A stretch of 11,958 nucleotides of DNA from JBBTVO01 sp038058335 (GCA_038058335.1 JBBUBI010000045.1:1-11958), one strand, 5' to 3'. Counted from the first letter of the stretch, positions 1-6,140 are shown. Numbers and translations are program-made. Notes: generated from the sequence alone by a model not told the origin.

Positions 1-80
1 ATCACCACCAAAATCTGTAAAGACGAGAAATAAATTAAATTAAGAAGTATAAATTTCTCCACTGCGAAATCAAACAACTA
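1..80. other. Non-coding window edge downstream of glyA
   Basis: No supportable gene is visible here. A weak AT-rich inverted repeat lies at 25-31 and 53-59 (GAGAAAT and ATTTCTC, 7 bp, 21-nt loop) just past the glyA stop codon. It could help end transcription of the glyA operon but has no G+C-rich stem and no clean T tract, so I do not call it a terminator. A short open frame to a TAA at 31-33 on the plus strand could be the tail of a gene outside the window, but ten codons cannot show that. Confidence 0.3.
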
Positions 81-1403
81 TTATGGTAGAGGAAAGTTGG
101 AAGTGAATTCTTTTATTTCACTGACAATTCCCAACAGTTTCGAGTTCGTTGAAATTCGTTTTTTAAATTCTTTCCAAAATTCTGTTCTTGCGACTCTTTC
201 TGTTGGTAAAACTTCTCCTGAAATTTCATCAATCACATCATGGATCCATGAAGCAATCTTTATCATTTCTTTTTCTTTCATTCCCCGGGTCGTCAGAGCC
301 GGTGTGCCAAGACGAATTCCCGATGGGTAGAATGGAGGCATCGGGTCATTTGGCACTGCATTTTTATTCAACACGATTCCTGCAATCTCTAGAGCGTATG
401 CCGCAAGTGCACCATTTACTTTTTTATTAGACAAATCAATCAATAGCAAGTGATTATCTGTTCCTCCGCTTACAAGGTTGAACCTCGATTTCATTAATTC
501 CTCAGCCAAAACCCTCGCATTTCTAACTATCTGCTTTGAGTAAGTTTTGAAACTTGAATCGCTTGCTTCTTTCAAGGCAACCGCAATGGCCGCAGTTTGA
601 TTATCATGGGGTCCTCCCTGTAAGCCTGGGAAGACTGCCTTATCGATTTTACCTGCCAATTCCGAGTCTTTATTCAGTCCTTTTTCTGTAACCATTATCA
701 TGGCACCACGTGGGCCTCGAAGAGCCTTGTGAGTCGTCGTCATGACAATATCTACATAACGCACCGGACTTGGATGTGCTCCGCCGACAACCAATCCTGC
801 AATATGGGATATATCCGCCAAAAGATATGCTCCGACCTTATCTGCAATTTCTCCAAATTTCTTGAAATCTATAATCCGCGGATATGCCGTCGCGCCACAG
901 ACAATTATCTTTGGCTTTTCTTTTGTGGCTATTTTTTCTATTTTATCGTAATCCAGAAGTCCCTTTTCATTTAACTCGTAAGGAACGATTGGAAAATATT
1001 TTCCTGAAAACGATACCGGAGATCCGTGTGTGAGGTGCCCACCGAATGCAAGAGTAAGTCCCATTATTTTATCTTTCAATGGCTCCAGAAGCGCAAAATA
1101 TATAGCAGTATTAGCAGGAGATCCGGAATATGGCTGGACATTTACATGCGGAACACCGAACAATTTTCTTGCTCTATCTTGGGCTAATATCTCAACATCG
1201 TCGATCAAATTATTTCCCTGATAATACCGCTTCTTGGGATAGCCTTCTGAATATTTATTTGTGAGAACACTTCCCAATGCTTCCATCACAGCTTGCGATG
1301 TATAATTTTCCGACGGTATCATTTCAAGAACTTCCTCCTGTCTCTTCTCCTCTTCTCTTATTAATTTATAAATTTCCGGATCTATCTTTTGTAAATTCTT
1401 CAT
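81..1403 (-). CDS. glyA: Serine hydroxymethyltransferase
   Basis: PLP enzyme converting serine and tetrahydrofolate to glycine and 5,10-methylene-tetrahydrofolate, the one-carbon donor used by ThyA. The 440-residue length is slightly above the usual ~415-420. Visible landmarks: SENY near 31-34, KRYYQGN at 58-64, the SGSPANTA loop at 93-100, DISH at 197-200, and the PLP-lysine motif TTTHKALRGPRG with K226 as Schiff-base lysine. GLQGGPH at 260-266 and SGIRLGTPALTTRG at 361-374 are also typical. The ATG overlaps the folA stop codon as ATGA (1400-1403), so the two are probably translationally coupled; no convincing Shine-Dalgarno is seen. It is the last gene of the Nudix-folA-glyA group. Its KRYYQGN loop differs from the KRYYGG form of E. 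coli-type enzymes, but all catalytic motifs are present and the assignment is secure. Confidence 0.97.
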   Translation of the reverse strand: MKNLQKIDPEIYKLIREEEKRQEEVLEMIPSENYTSQAVMEALGSVLTNKYSEGYPKKRYYQGNNLIDDVEILAQDRARKLFGVPHVNVQPYSGSPANTAIYFALLEPLKDKIMGLTLAFGGHLTHGSPVSFSGKYFPIVPYELNEKGLLDYDKIEKIATKEKPKIIVCGATAYPRIIDFKKFGEIADKVGAYLLADISHIAGLVVGGAHPSPVRYVDIVMTTTHKALRGPRGAMIMVTEKGLNKDSELAGKIDKAVFPGLQGGPHDNQTAAIAVALKEASDSSFKTYSKQIVRNARVLAEELMKSRFNLVSGGTDNHLLLIDLSNKKVNGALAAYALEIAGIVLNKNAVPNDPMPPFYPSGIRLGTPALTTRGMKEKEMIKIASWIHDVIDEISGEVLPTERVARTEFWKEFKKRISTNSKLLGIVSEIKEFTSNFPLP

Positions 1404-1909
1404 TTTTCTAAATCTATATACTTATATTTAATACCGTTTTCTTCTCCACTTTCCTCGCTTAGTACTTTTGCAAACTGCGAATAATCAGGAAAGAAAACAT
1501 CAGCATCAAAATTACCTTCAACTTCTGTCAGATACAACTTATCCACCACTTCTTCTTCAAGCGCTTCCCGGAAAATCTCGCCGCCGCCGAATATAAATAT
1601 CTCCTCAGCTCCCGGACTTTTTTTTGCCTCTTCAATTCCATCAGCCAAAGATGAAACAACTCTTACTTCGGGCACATAAAATGGCACTCTCTCAACTCTT
1701 GATTTATCCCTGCTCACTACGATACTTGTCCTTTCAGGCAAAACCCTACCGATAGATTCAAAAGTTTTTCTCCCCATTACCAAAGGATGGCCGCGGGTAA
1801 GACTCCTCATTCTTTCGAAATCTGCTTTAAGGCGAAAAAGGAGATCATTATTCTTTCCAATTCCCCTTCTCACATCCATTGCCGCAACTATACTTATCAT
1901 TTCTTTCAT
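1400..1909 (-). CDS. folA: Dihydrofolate reductase
   Basis: NADPH-dependent reduction of dihydrofolate, the product of ThyA, back to tetrahydrofolate. The 169 residues fit the family (~160). Visible: strand A ISIVAAMD (5-12), RRGIGKNNDLLF, the substrate carboxylate D30 (equivalent to E. coli D27), NADPH-binding GRKTFESIGR (46-55), and FGGGEIFR (107-114) with the conserved Gly pair. YLTEVEG supplies the Thr matching E. coli T113. The Trp normally preceding the active-site helix (E. coli W22) appears as F25. The annotated ATG gives MKEMISIVAAMD; a second ATG at 1898-1900 aligns better with family N-termini (MISLIAA...) and is preceded by GAAAGAA, so the start may lie three codons in. The gene begins 1 nt after the Nudix stop codon and its stop overlaps glyA. 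Confidence 0.95.
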   Translation of the reverse strand: MKEMISIVAAMDVRRGIGKNNDLLFRLKADFERMRSLTRGHPLVMGRKTFESIGRVLPERTSIVVSRDKSRVERVPFYVPEVRVVSSLADGIEEAKKSPGAEEIFIFGGGEIFREALEEEVVDKLYLTEVEGNFDADVFFPDYSQFAKVLSEESGEENGIKYKYIDLEK

Positions 1910-1910
1910 T

Positions 1911-2333
1911 TTACTTTAAAAACTTGATCCCCGCCACAACGACATTTTTAATATTCGGCAGCAAATTGTAATTCTCTAAGTTATTGATCTCAATCCATTC
2001 TGGCACCGTTTCATCAGAATTTTTAATTTCTCCAGAATAATTTTTGCAAAGAAAAACTCTCCATCCAAACTTTATCTCCCCCCCATCTTTTCTTTCAATC
2101 TCTGCAACATAATAATTTCCATTAAACTCGGCTAAATCTTCATCCTTGGTTTTTAAACCTGTCTCTTCTGATAGTTCGCGGACTGCTGCTTCTCTTTCTG
2201 TTTCGCCGGCATTCATTCTTCCCGACGGTAGTCCATAGGCACCTGTCAAATGCCCTGCTTTTTCGGCATGTTTTACTAGAAGTACTTTATTGTCTTCGAT
2301 AATTAAAACCGCAACACTGGGAATTACATCCAT
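1911..2333 (-). CDS. Nudix hydrolase
   Basis: A 140-residue single-domain Nudix pyrophosphohydrolase. The Nudix box is perfect: G38, five residues, E44, seven residues, R52-E53-L54, E56-E57, G59-L60. The surrounding GLPSGRMNAGE and a Trp-rich strand (GWRVFLCKNYSGE, 90-102) fit the MutT/ADP-ribose-type fold. Substrate cannot be read from the sequence. Because it is followed after 1 nt by folA and glyA, plausible roles are cleaning oxidised or non-canonical dNTPs, or removing pyrophosphate from dihydroneopterin triphosphate as FolQ/NudB does; no other pterin-synthesis gene is present here, so the second idea is weak. It is the first gene of a tight three-gene group, and a palindromic repeat lies just upstream (2369-2394). 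Confidence 0.9.
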   Translation of the reverse strand: MDVIPSVAVLIIEDNKVLLVKHAEKAGHLTGAYGLPSGRMNAGETEREAAVRELSEETGLKTKDEDLAEFNGNYYVAEIERKDGGEIKFGWRVFLCKNYSGEIKNSDETVPEWIEINNLENYNLLPNIKNVVVAGIKFLK

Positions 2334-2354
2334 AATTTCATAATTTATTTTTTA

Positions 2355-2383
2355 ATGATTGACTATCTGTAGCGATGTATCAA
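2355..2383 (-). promoter_or_regulatory. Possible promoter of the Nudix-folA-glyA group
   Basis: Reading the minus strand, TTGATA (2378-2383) is followed after 17 nt by AATCAT (2355-2360), a 5/6 and a 4/6 match to sigma-70 boxes, with the start codon 21 nt further on. The -35-like box lies inside the palindrome at 2369-2394, which would let a palindrome-binding protein block it. The -10 is weak and other AT-rich hexamers nearer the gene could serve, so this is tentative. Confidence 0.25.
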
Positions 2384-2394
2384 TACATCACTAC
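2369..2394. repeat. GTAG...CTAC palindromic repeat, copy 1
   Basis: Two 12-nt arms, GTAGCGATGTAT and ATACATCACTAC, separated by CA, complementary at 11 of 12 positions. A 20-nt stretch of it (2375-2394, ATGTATCAATACATCACTAC) recurs exactly at 2821-2840 in the same orientation. The two copies bracket the TrpR-like gene. The GTAG foot and hairpin shape resemble dispersed REP-type palindromes; an operator role is the alternative, since this copy sits ahead of the Nudix-folA-glyA group. Confidence 0.8.
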
Positions 2395-2398
2395 GAGA

Positions 2399-2785
2399 TC
2401 ACTTAAACCAATTTTTTACGAATTTTGATCCACCAATTGATTTACTTTTCAAAAAATCCTTTCCTTCTTTATCTATTTGTTTCCCCATCTTTTCTAATGC
2501 CAGCGTAATTCCTCCTTCACCTTCCTCGATTATTCTTTTTATCCTAGAGACTGTTTGAGTGCTTGTTTTTGTTTTGGATGCAATAGTTCTCAAATCCAAA
2601 CCTTTTACCAAAAGAGTTGCTATGTGCCATCTTCTTTTTATCATCCGGAGCTCAGATTTTGTTAGAATATCTTTTAGAAATTTTTTGATTTCTTCCGTAT
2701 TTTTTAAAGAATTTACAATCTCATACAGAAAATGTATTTCTCTAAAATACTCTTCATTTTGAATTTCTTCTCTTGGCTTTGACAT
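2399..2785 (-). CDS. YerC/YecD-type TrpR-superfamily DNA-binding protein
   Basis: A 128-residue cytoplasmic protein with the Trp-repressor-like helical fold. The core FLKDILTKSELRMIKRRWHI (36-55 region) matches the conserved (LLT)xxELxxLxxRxxIA segment of the YerC/YecD family, followed by LLVKGLDLRTIASKTKTS and TVSRIKRII (63-86), the helix-turn-helix. GEGGI at 89-93 matches the family's usual C-terminal glycine turn. The family is typically about 100 residues; here there is a longer N-terminus and a lysine-rich C-terminal tail (101-128). Ligand and targets are unknown for this family in general. It lies between thyA and the Nudix-folA-glyA group on the same strand, with one copy of a palindrome on each side, so control of this nucleotide/folate cluster is a reasonable but unproven inference. 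Confidence 0.85.
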   Translation of the reverse strand: MSKPREEIQNEEYFREIHFLYEIVNSLKNTEEIKKFLKDILTKSELRMIKRRWHIATLLVKGLDLRTIASKTKTSTQTVSRIKRIIEEGEGGITLALEKMGKQIDKEGKDFLKSKSIGGSKFVKNWFK

Positions 2786-2800
2786 AAGTAGTATGTTAAT

Positions 2801-2829
2801 AGATTATCAAGCTTGTTTCCATGTATCAA
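2801..2829 (-). promoter_or_regulatory. Possible promoter of the TrpR-like gene
   Basis: On the minus strand TTGATA (2824-2829) is followed after 17 nt by TAATCT (2801-2806); the overlapping GATAAT at 2803-2808 is a better hexamer at 15 nt. The start codon is 15 nt beyond the 17-nt-spaced box, so the leader would be about 9 nt. The -35-like box is again part of the shared palindrome, the same arrangement as upstream of the Nudix gene. Confidence 0.3.
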
Positions 2830-2840
2830 TACATCACTAC
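2809..2840. repeat. Palindromic repeat, copy 2 (one arm degenerate)
   Basis: Positions 2821-2840 are identical to 2375-2394 over 20 nt. The inner arms ATGTAT and ATACAT still pair, but the outer left arm has decayed to GTTTCC, so only one side keeps the CTAC end. It lies 36 nt upstream of the TrpR-like start codon. Confidence 0.75.
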
Positions 2841-2914
2841 AATATAAAAATGATACAAATTATAGTAATTTACAAAACGCGGAGGTACAGAAAGTATGAT
2901 AAGAAGAAACTAGC

Positions 2915-3003
2915 CTAAGATTCTCCGCCACTGTAACCTCGTCTTTTATCGACAGCGGGATCCTTGCCTTCAAAAATAGAAAATTTTTTATTTCATTTTC
3001 CAT
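2915..3003 (-). pseudogene. Possible short or frameshifted coding remnant
   Basis: In the 243-nt gap between thyA and the TrpR-like gene, the minus strand has an ATG at 3001-3003 opening MENEIKN; the frame one base back reads FSIFEGKDPAVDKRR then GYSGGES before a TAG at 2915-2917. Joined by a -1 shift at the A AAA AAT run they give a 29-residue hydrophilic peptide. Without the shift the ATG frame runs 47 codons to a TAA at 2860-2862. Neither product is recognised. It could be a remnant of a longer gene, a sequencing error in a homopolymer, or chance. The rest of the gap holds only the palindrome copy and AT-rich sequence. Confidence 0.15.
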
Positions 3004-3028
3004 AATTCATGACTCTAGAATCATTATT

Positions 3029-3982
3029 CTATTTCTCGTAGTAGCCACCAGCGACTGTAAGTTCTGCTTTGATTGGCGGGTACGGATCGTAATTTTCAAG
3101 TACAATTTTTTCCGGCGTGAAATCCTTGATCGAATTTAATTTTCCCTTAATCGATACCTTTGGAAACGGACGAGGTTTTCTTTTCAGTTGTTCTTTCATT
3201 TGCTCGACGTGATTTTCGTAAATATGTACATCTCCAAATGTGTGGACAAATTCCCCCGGCTCAAGACCTAAGATCTTAGCCAGAATTATTGTAAGAAGCG
3301 CATAGCTTGCTATATTGAAAGGAACTCCAAGGAAAAGATCCGAACTTCTCTGATAAAGCTGAAGGCTCAATTTATTTCCGCGCCGAGAGACCTGATACAT
3401 ATTGTGGCAAATGGGAAACCTCGACGCATCTTCCTTTTCCGCCATTGTATAAAGATACTCAGGATTCCATGAGGTCACTATCGCATTTTTTGCGTCCGGA
3501 TCTTCCTTAAGCTCTTTAATCACCCATGCGAGCTGATCAATTGTCTTACCCTTTTTCCTCGTCGGCCACTTCCTCCACATCTCCCCATAAATTCGCGGCA
3601 GCTCCCCATGTGCTTTTGCAAAATTCGCATCATTTCTAATTTTTTCTATAAACTCGTCCTTGGTCATTTTGATTTTCGAATTTTTATTTTTAAATATTTT
3701 ATACGGGTAGTCGTCCCAAATATGAACATTGTTATCTACCAAGTATTTAATATTTGTTTGCCCTGAGAAAAACCAATAAAGTTCTTGAATTACTCCATTC
3801 CAATAAACTTTTTTTGTCGTAAGAAGCGGAAAACCTTCGGACAAATCATATCTCGTCTGACGACCAAACAAGCTATACAAGGCGATATTTGTCCCGCGGT
3901 CTATCTTCTTTATTCCGTCACGCAAAATTTCTTTTGCCAAATCCAAATACTGATACTCAGGGTGTCTATTCACTTTGCTCAT
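3029..3982 (-). CDS. thyA: Thymidylate synthase (ThyA type)
   Basis: Folate-dependent methylation of dUMP to dTMP, using methylene-THF from GlyA and releasing dihydrofolate for FolA. At 317 residues it is longer than E. coli ThyA (264), mainly through inserts after 93 and before the catalytic Cys. Visible: RYDLSEGFPLLTTKKV (44-59), WFFSGQTN (70-77), GELPRIYGEMWR (126-137), catalytic C192 in FPICH, QRSSD (211-215), the dUMP-binding FNIASYALL (222-230), and DVHIYENH (251-258). The usual phosphate-binding SRR is DAKN here (163-166), so both trans-subunit arginines appear changed. No Shine-Dalgarno precedes the ATG; the upstream 97 nt is a heptad repeat. Function as ThyA is secure from the catalytic core; the altered phosphate site is a point to check. 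Confidence 0.95.
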   Translation of the reverse strand: MSKVNRHPEYQYLDLAKEILRDGIKKIDRGTNIALYSLFGRQTRYDLSEGFPLLTTKKVYWNGVIQELYWFFSGQTNIKYLVDNNVHIWDDYPYKIFKNKNSKIKMTKDEFIEKIRNDANFAKAHGELPRIYGEMWRKWPTRKKGKTIDQLAWVIKELKEDPDAKNAIVTSWNPEYLYTMAEKEDASRFPICHNMYQVSRRGNKLSLQLYQRSSDLFLGVPFNIASYALLTIILAKILGLEPGEFVHTFGDVHIYENHVEQMKEQLKRKPRPFPKVSIKGKLNSIKDFTPEKIVLENYDPYPPIKAELTVAGGYYEK

Positions 3983-4077
3983 AATTTATAATTTATAATT
4001 TGAAATTTTTATTGAATTTTTAATGTTTAAATTTAAAACATTTAGATTTGATTGAAAATTAAGAATTGAAAATTGAA
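3983..4077. repeat. Heptad repeats between the Dcd-like gene and thyA
   Basis: Almost the whole gap is short-period sequence. At 3983-4010 four heptamers run in register: AATTTAT, AATTTAT, AATTTGA, AATTTTT. At 4064-4077 two AATTGAA units follow one another. Between them AATGTTT (4022-4028) and AAACATT (4036-4042) form a 7-bp inverted repeat with a 7-nt loop. Confidence 0.65.
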
Positions 4078-4079
4078 AA

Positions 4080-4619
4080 TTAGACTTGGCGTTCTTTACG
4101 CCGAGTGGTTACTCGTCCGCCTTGCCATTGCCCGCGATACTGGCTTCCGCTTCCTTTTATCTCATGAAATATTACGTGGACAAACCTTGCTCCCATTTCT
4201 ATCTCAACAGTCACCGGCCCTTCATTTTTAAGACCAAACGTCAGTTCTCCTTGATAGCCCGGTTGAATTGGTCCTGTCCTGATAAACAATCCTGAACGAA
4301 AGGTCGTCGTGCGGGGCAAAATTACTGCAGATAAATTTATTGGCAGATTTATTTTCTCAATAGTTTTTACAAGATAAAAATCTCCGGGTTTTATTTTGAT
4401 GCTGCTCGATTTTTTCGAATTATAAACCTTAATCGACTCTATTTCAGGGGTCTTGCGGTGTGTTTCTCCGAGAAGCGCTTCACCCGAAATTTTGTAAACT
4501 TCTCCAAGGCGCAAATCAAAGCCCGTCCCTTCGGGATTGGTCAATTCCCGCTCGGACAATCCCTCGACAAGCTTTTTCTTTTTTACTAATTCCAGAAGTA
4601 ACTTTGGCCCCAATATCAT
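4080..4619 (-). CDS. dCTP deaminase/dUTPase-fold protein, divergent paralogue
   Basis: A 179-residue member of the Dcd/trimeric dUTPase superfamily. Seen: GTGFDLRLGEVYKI (31-44), the family's SxDLRLG strand; KPGDFYLVKT (77-86); LPRTTTFRSGLFIRTGPIQP and GYQGELTFGL (101-130), the nucleotide-binding segment; ARFVHVIFHEI (144-154); and YRGQWQGGRVT (161-171), the C-terminal Y-x-G-x-x-Q-G tail. The residue matching the deaminase's catalytic Glu in the LEL motif is G129, and the Asp that usually precedes PG in the same segment is Q119. It is therefore unlikely to be an ordinary dCTP deaminase. With a conventional Dcd two genes upstream, a dUTPase-like or regulatory role is possible. Superfamily assignment is firm, activity is not. 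Confidence 0.8.
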   Translation of the reverse strand: MILGPKLLLELVKKKKLVEGLSERELTNPEGTGFDLRLGEVYKISGEALLGETHRKTPEIESIKVYNSKKSSSIKIKPGDFYLVKTIEKINLPINLSAVILPRTTTFRSGLFIRTGPIQPGYQGELTFGLKNEGPVTVEIEMGARFVHVIFHEIKGSGSQYRGQWQGGRVTTRRKERQV

Positions 4620-4630
4620 ATCCTATAAAT

Positions 4631-4736
4631 TTCTAATTATTCTAATTACTAATTTACCTAATCAAATCCCAATCTTTAAAATTACCTAATTTGGGACTTG
4701 GTTATTTTTTAGAAATTAGGTCAATTAGATTAATTA
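4631..4736. repeat. Inverted arrays of 9-nt repeats between tmk and the Dcd-like gene
   Basis: Left arm: TTCTAATTA twice in tandem (4631-4648), then TTACCTAAT. Right arm: ATTAGGTCA, ATTAGATTA, ATTAGGTTA in tandem from 4715, the complement of the left words, running into the tmk stop codon (4734-4736). Centre: AATCCCAA faces TTGGGACTT, so the gap can fold as one long imperfect hairpin. There is no T tract placed as in a classical terminator. Confidence 0.65.
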
Positions 4737-5405
4737 GGTTAATTTCAAACGCCCGATAATTTCAGTAAGCTCGGAGCTAATTTCATTCCCATCTCTCTCG
4801 GCGTTAACTACTTTAAACTCCTCCGGAAATTTTTCAAGAAGCCACTTGTATCCTTTTTTTATTTTTATATTCATTTCAGGATTGTCATAAATTTCAGTGT
4901 GCTTTGCGGACCCTTCCATTCTCCTGAGAGATTCTTCAAGCGATATATCAAGATATATTGTCAGATCAGGAAGAACAAATTGATGATACATAGATAAAAT
5001 GCTGAAAGCGACGAGAGACACATTCTCCCAATCCTCATAATCCATACCTTCTCGATCTGCAATTCCGTAAGCCACAGACGACCAAAAATATCGATCAGAA
5101 ATTACAGCTTTACCTTCTTTTAAATATCCGATAATTTCTTCCTGCTGAATCTCTCTATCTGCAGCAAATAAATATTGATAAGCCACCGGCGGAATACTAG
5201 AATGCCCACCTAAAACTTCGTTGCGAATTAATTTACCTATCTGACTTTCTGTGGGGTTTTTCGTAAGAATTGCATCCGGAAATTTCTCACCAAGTTTTTT
5301 AACCTGAGTTGTCTTGCCCGACGCCTCAATCCCCTCAAGAACTATAAATTTTCCAGGAAATTCGTTTCTTCTGAAATCAATATCAAATGAAATAGGATAT
5401 TTCAT
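4734..5405 (-). CDS. tmk: Thymidylate kinase
   Basis: Phosphorylates dTMP, the ThyA product, to dTDP with ATP. The 223 residues carry the P-loop GIEASGKTT (25-33) in the context FIVLEGIEASGKTTQ, the NPTES segment (50-54) where family members have the (E/N)P loop for substrate, AADRE (81-85), and the DRY motif SDRYFWSSVAYG (103-114). PDLTIYLD (146-153) and the basic LID stretch after it (ESLRRMEG) follow. An N-terminal extension of about 18 residues before the first strand (MKYPISFDID...) is unusual relative to E. coli Tmk (213 residues); there is no other ATG before the P-loop, so it is likely genuine. Same-strand neighbours are both Dcd-family genes, 89 and 114 nt away, each gap filled with short repeats. 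Confidence 0.94.
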   Translation of the reverse strand: MKYPISFDIDFRRNEFPGKFIVLEGIEASGKTTQVKKLGEKFPDAILTKNPTESQIGKLIRNEVLGGHSSIPPVAYQYLFAADREIQQEEIIGYLKEGKAVISDRYFWSSVAYGIADREGMDYEDWENVSLVAFSILSMYHQFVLPDLTIYLDISLEESLRRMEGSAKHTEIYDNPEMNIKIKKGYKWLLEKFPEEFKVVNAERDGNEISSELTEIIGRLKLT

Positions 5406-5417
5406 AATTAGCTTATG

Positions 5418-5480
5418 GTCTACCGTCTACTGTCTACAGCAAGTAAGAAGCGGTAGTCTGTAGTCCGTAGTCTGTAGTCT
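5418..5480. repeat. Facing heptad arrays between dcd and tmk
   Basis: Left array: GTCTACC, GTCTACT, GTCTACA (5418-5438). Right array: GTAGTCT, GTAGTCC, GTAGTCT, GTAGTCT (5453-5480). Every CTAC on the left can pair with a GTAG on the right and the period is exactly 7 nt on both sides, giving an imperfect hairpin. The word is unrelated to the words in neighbouring gaps. Confidence 0.8.
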
Positions 5481-5494
5481 GAAAGCAGAGAATT

Positions 5495-6064
5495 TTATTT
5501 CTCCTCATGGATTTTGCTCTCATCAGGATTTCTTTGCTCTTTGTATTTCGCGTTACTCTTTTTCGTATACGGGGTTTCCGCTTCGCTTGTCAGCTGCTCA
5601 AAACTCATCGCACAAATCCTCATTCCAGGAGTTAGCTTTACCGCCATTCTTCCCAAATTTCCAAGCTCAAGCACGCAATTTCCGTCCCAGCCCGCATCAA
5701 AAATAGAAGCCGTAGAGTGAACAACAATTCCGAGCCTTCCGAGTGATGATCTGCCCTCAAGTCTTCCCATCATATTTGTAGGAATTTTCACTCTTTCAAG
5801 CGTAACCGCTAGAGCAAAGTCTCCGGGCTGCATTACAAACCCCTCTCCATTTTTTACAATAATTTTCTTGGTAATTTGATTACTGAAGTTTTTCGCAGAT
5901 GGGTCTATGTATGGATACTTGCTATGATCAAAAACCCTAAATGTGTCTCCGAGACGCAGATCTATTGAACATGTACCTAGCTGAGTTGCGAAATCAGGAG
6001 CAGGTTTTATCACAATTTTCTTTGACTTGATCGCTTTTTTTATATCCCTATCCGACAAAACCAT
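5495..6064 (-). CDS. dcd: dCTP deaminase (possibly bifunctional with dUTPase)
   Basis: Deaminates dCTP to dUTP, feeding dUMP to ThyA. Starting at the ATG at 6062-6064 gives 189 residues beginning MVLSDRDIKKAI, the normal Dcd N-terminus. Visible: CSIDLRLGDTFRVF (32-45), QPGDFALAVTLERV (79-92), GRSSLGRLGI (104-113) with the conserved R-S-S and R110, HSTASIFDAGWDGNCVLEL (116-134) with D123 and the catalytic-Glu position E133, PGMRI (146-150), and KYKEQ (173-177). A longer reading to a TTG at 6098-6100 is rejected because that TTG is part of the -35 box. Archaeal and mycobacterial homologues combine deaminase and dUTPase activity; the sequence alone does not separate the two. It is first in the minus-strand thymidylate cluster. 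Confidence 0.94.
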   Translation of the reverse strand: MVLSDRDIKKAIKSKKIVIKPAPDFATQLGTCSIDLRLGDTFRVFDHSKYPYIDPSAKNFSNQITKKIIVKNGEGFVMQPGDFALAVTLERVKIPTNMMGRLEGRSSLGRLGIVVHSTASIFDAGWDGNCVLELGNLGRMAVKLTPGMRICAMSFEQLTSEAETPYTKKSNAKYKEQRNPDESKIHEEK

Positions 6065-6070
6065 ACTGGC

Positions 6071-6100
6071 AGTATAACAAACTAACTGTCCAAATTTCAA
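6071..6100 (-). promoter_or_regulatory. dcd promoter, predicted leaderless
   Basis: On the minus strand TTGAAA (6095-6100), 18-nt spacer, TATACT (6071-6076), then 6 nt and the dcd ATG. A start site 7 nt past the -10 falls on the A of the start codon. No Shine-Dalgarno could fit. This is probably the main promoter for the thymidylate cluster. Confidence 0.7.
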
Positions 6101-6133
6101 TGGAAAATGGTAAATGATAAATGGAAAATATTA
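6099..6133. repeat. Heptad repeat in the divergent intergenic region
   Basis: Five units in perfect 7-nt register: AATGGAA, AATGGTA, AATGATA, AATGGAA, AATATTA. They lie between the -35 boxes of the divergent dcd and small-protein promoters, where changes in unit number would alter promoter spacing. No complementary arm is seen in this gap. Confidence 0.75.
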
Positions 6134-6140
6134 TTTTTAC

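Noticed and set aside
25..59. Inverted repeat after glyA as a rho-independent terminator
   Set aside because: Stem is only 7 bp and AT-rich, the loop is 21 nt and no T run follows on either strand.
97..430. Two plus-strand open frames of 77 and 80 codons
   Set aside because: Both lie opposite glyA, whose full set of SHMT motifs is intact on the minus strand; the shadow frames show no domain and no promoter.
5418..5480. Short regular repeats considered as a CRISPR array
   Set aside because: Units are 7 nt, directly adjacent and without spacers of 25-40 nt; no cas gene is nearby.
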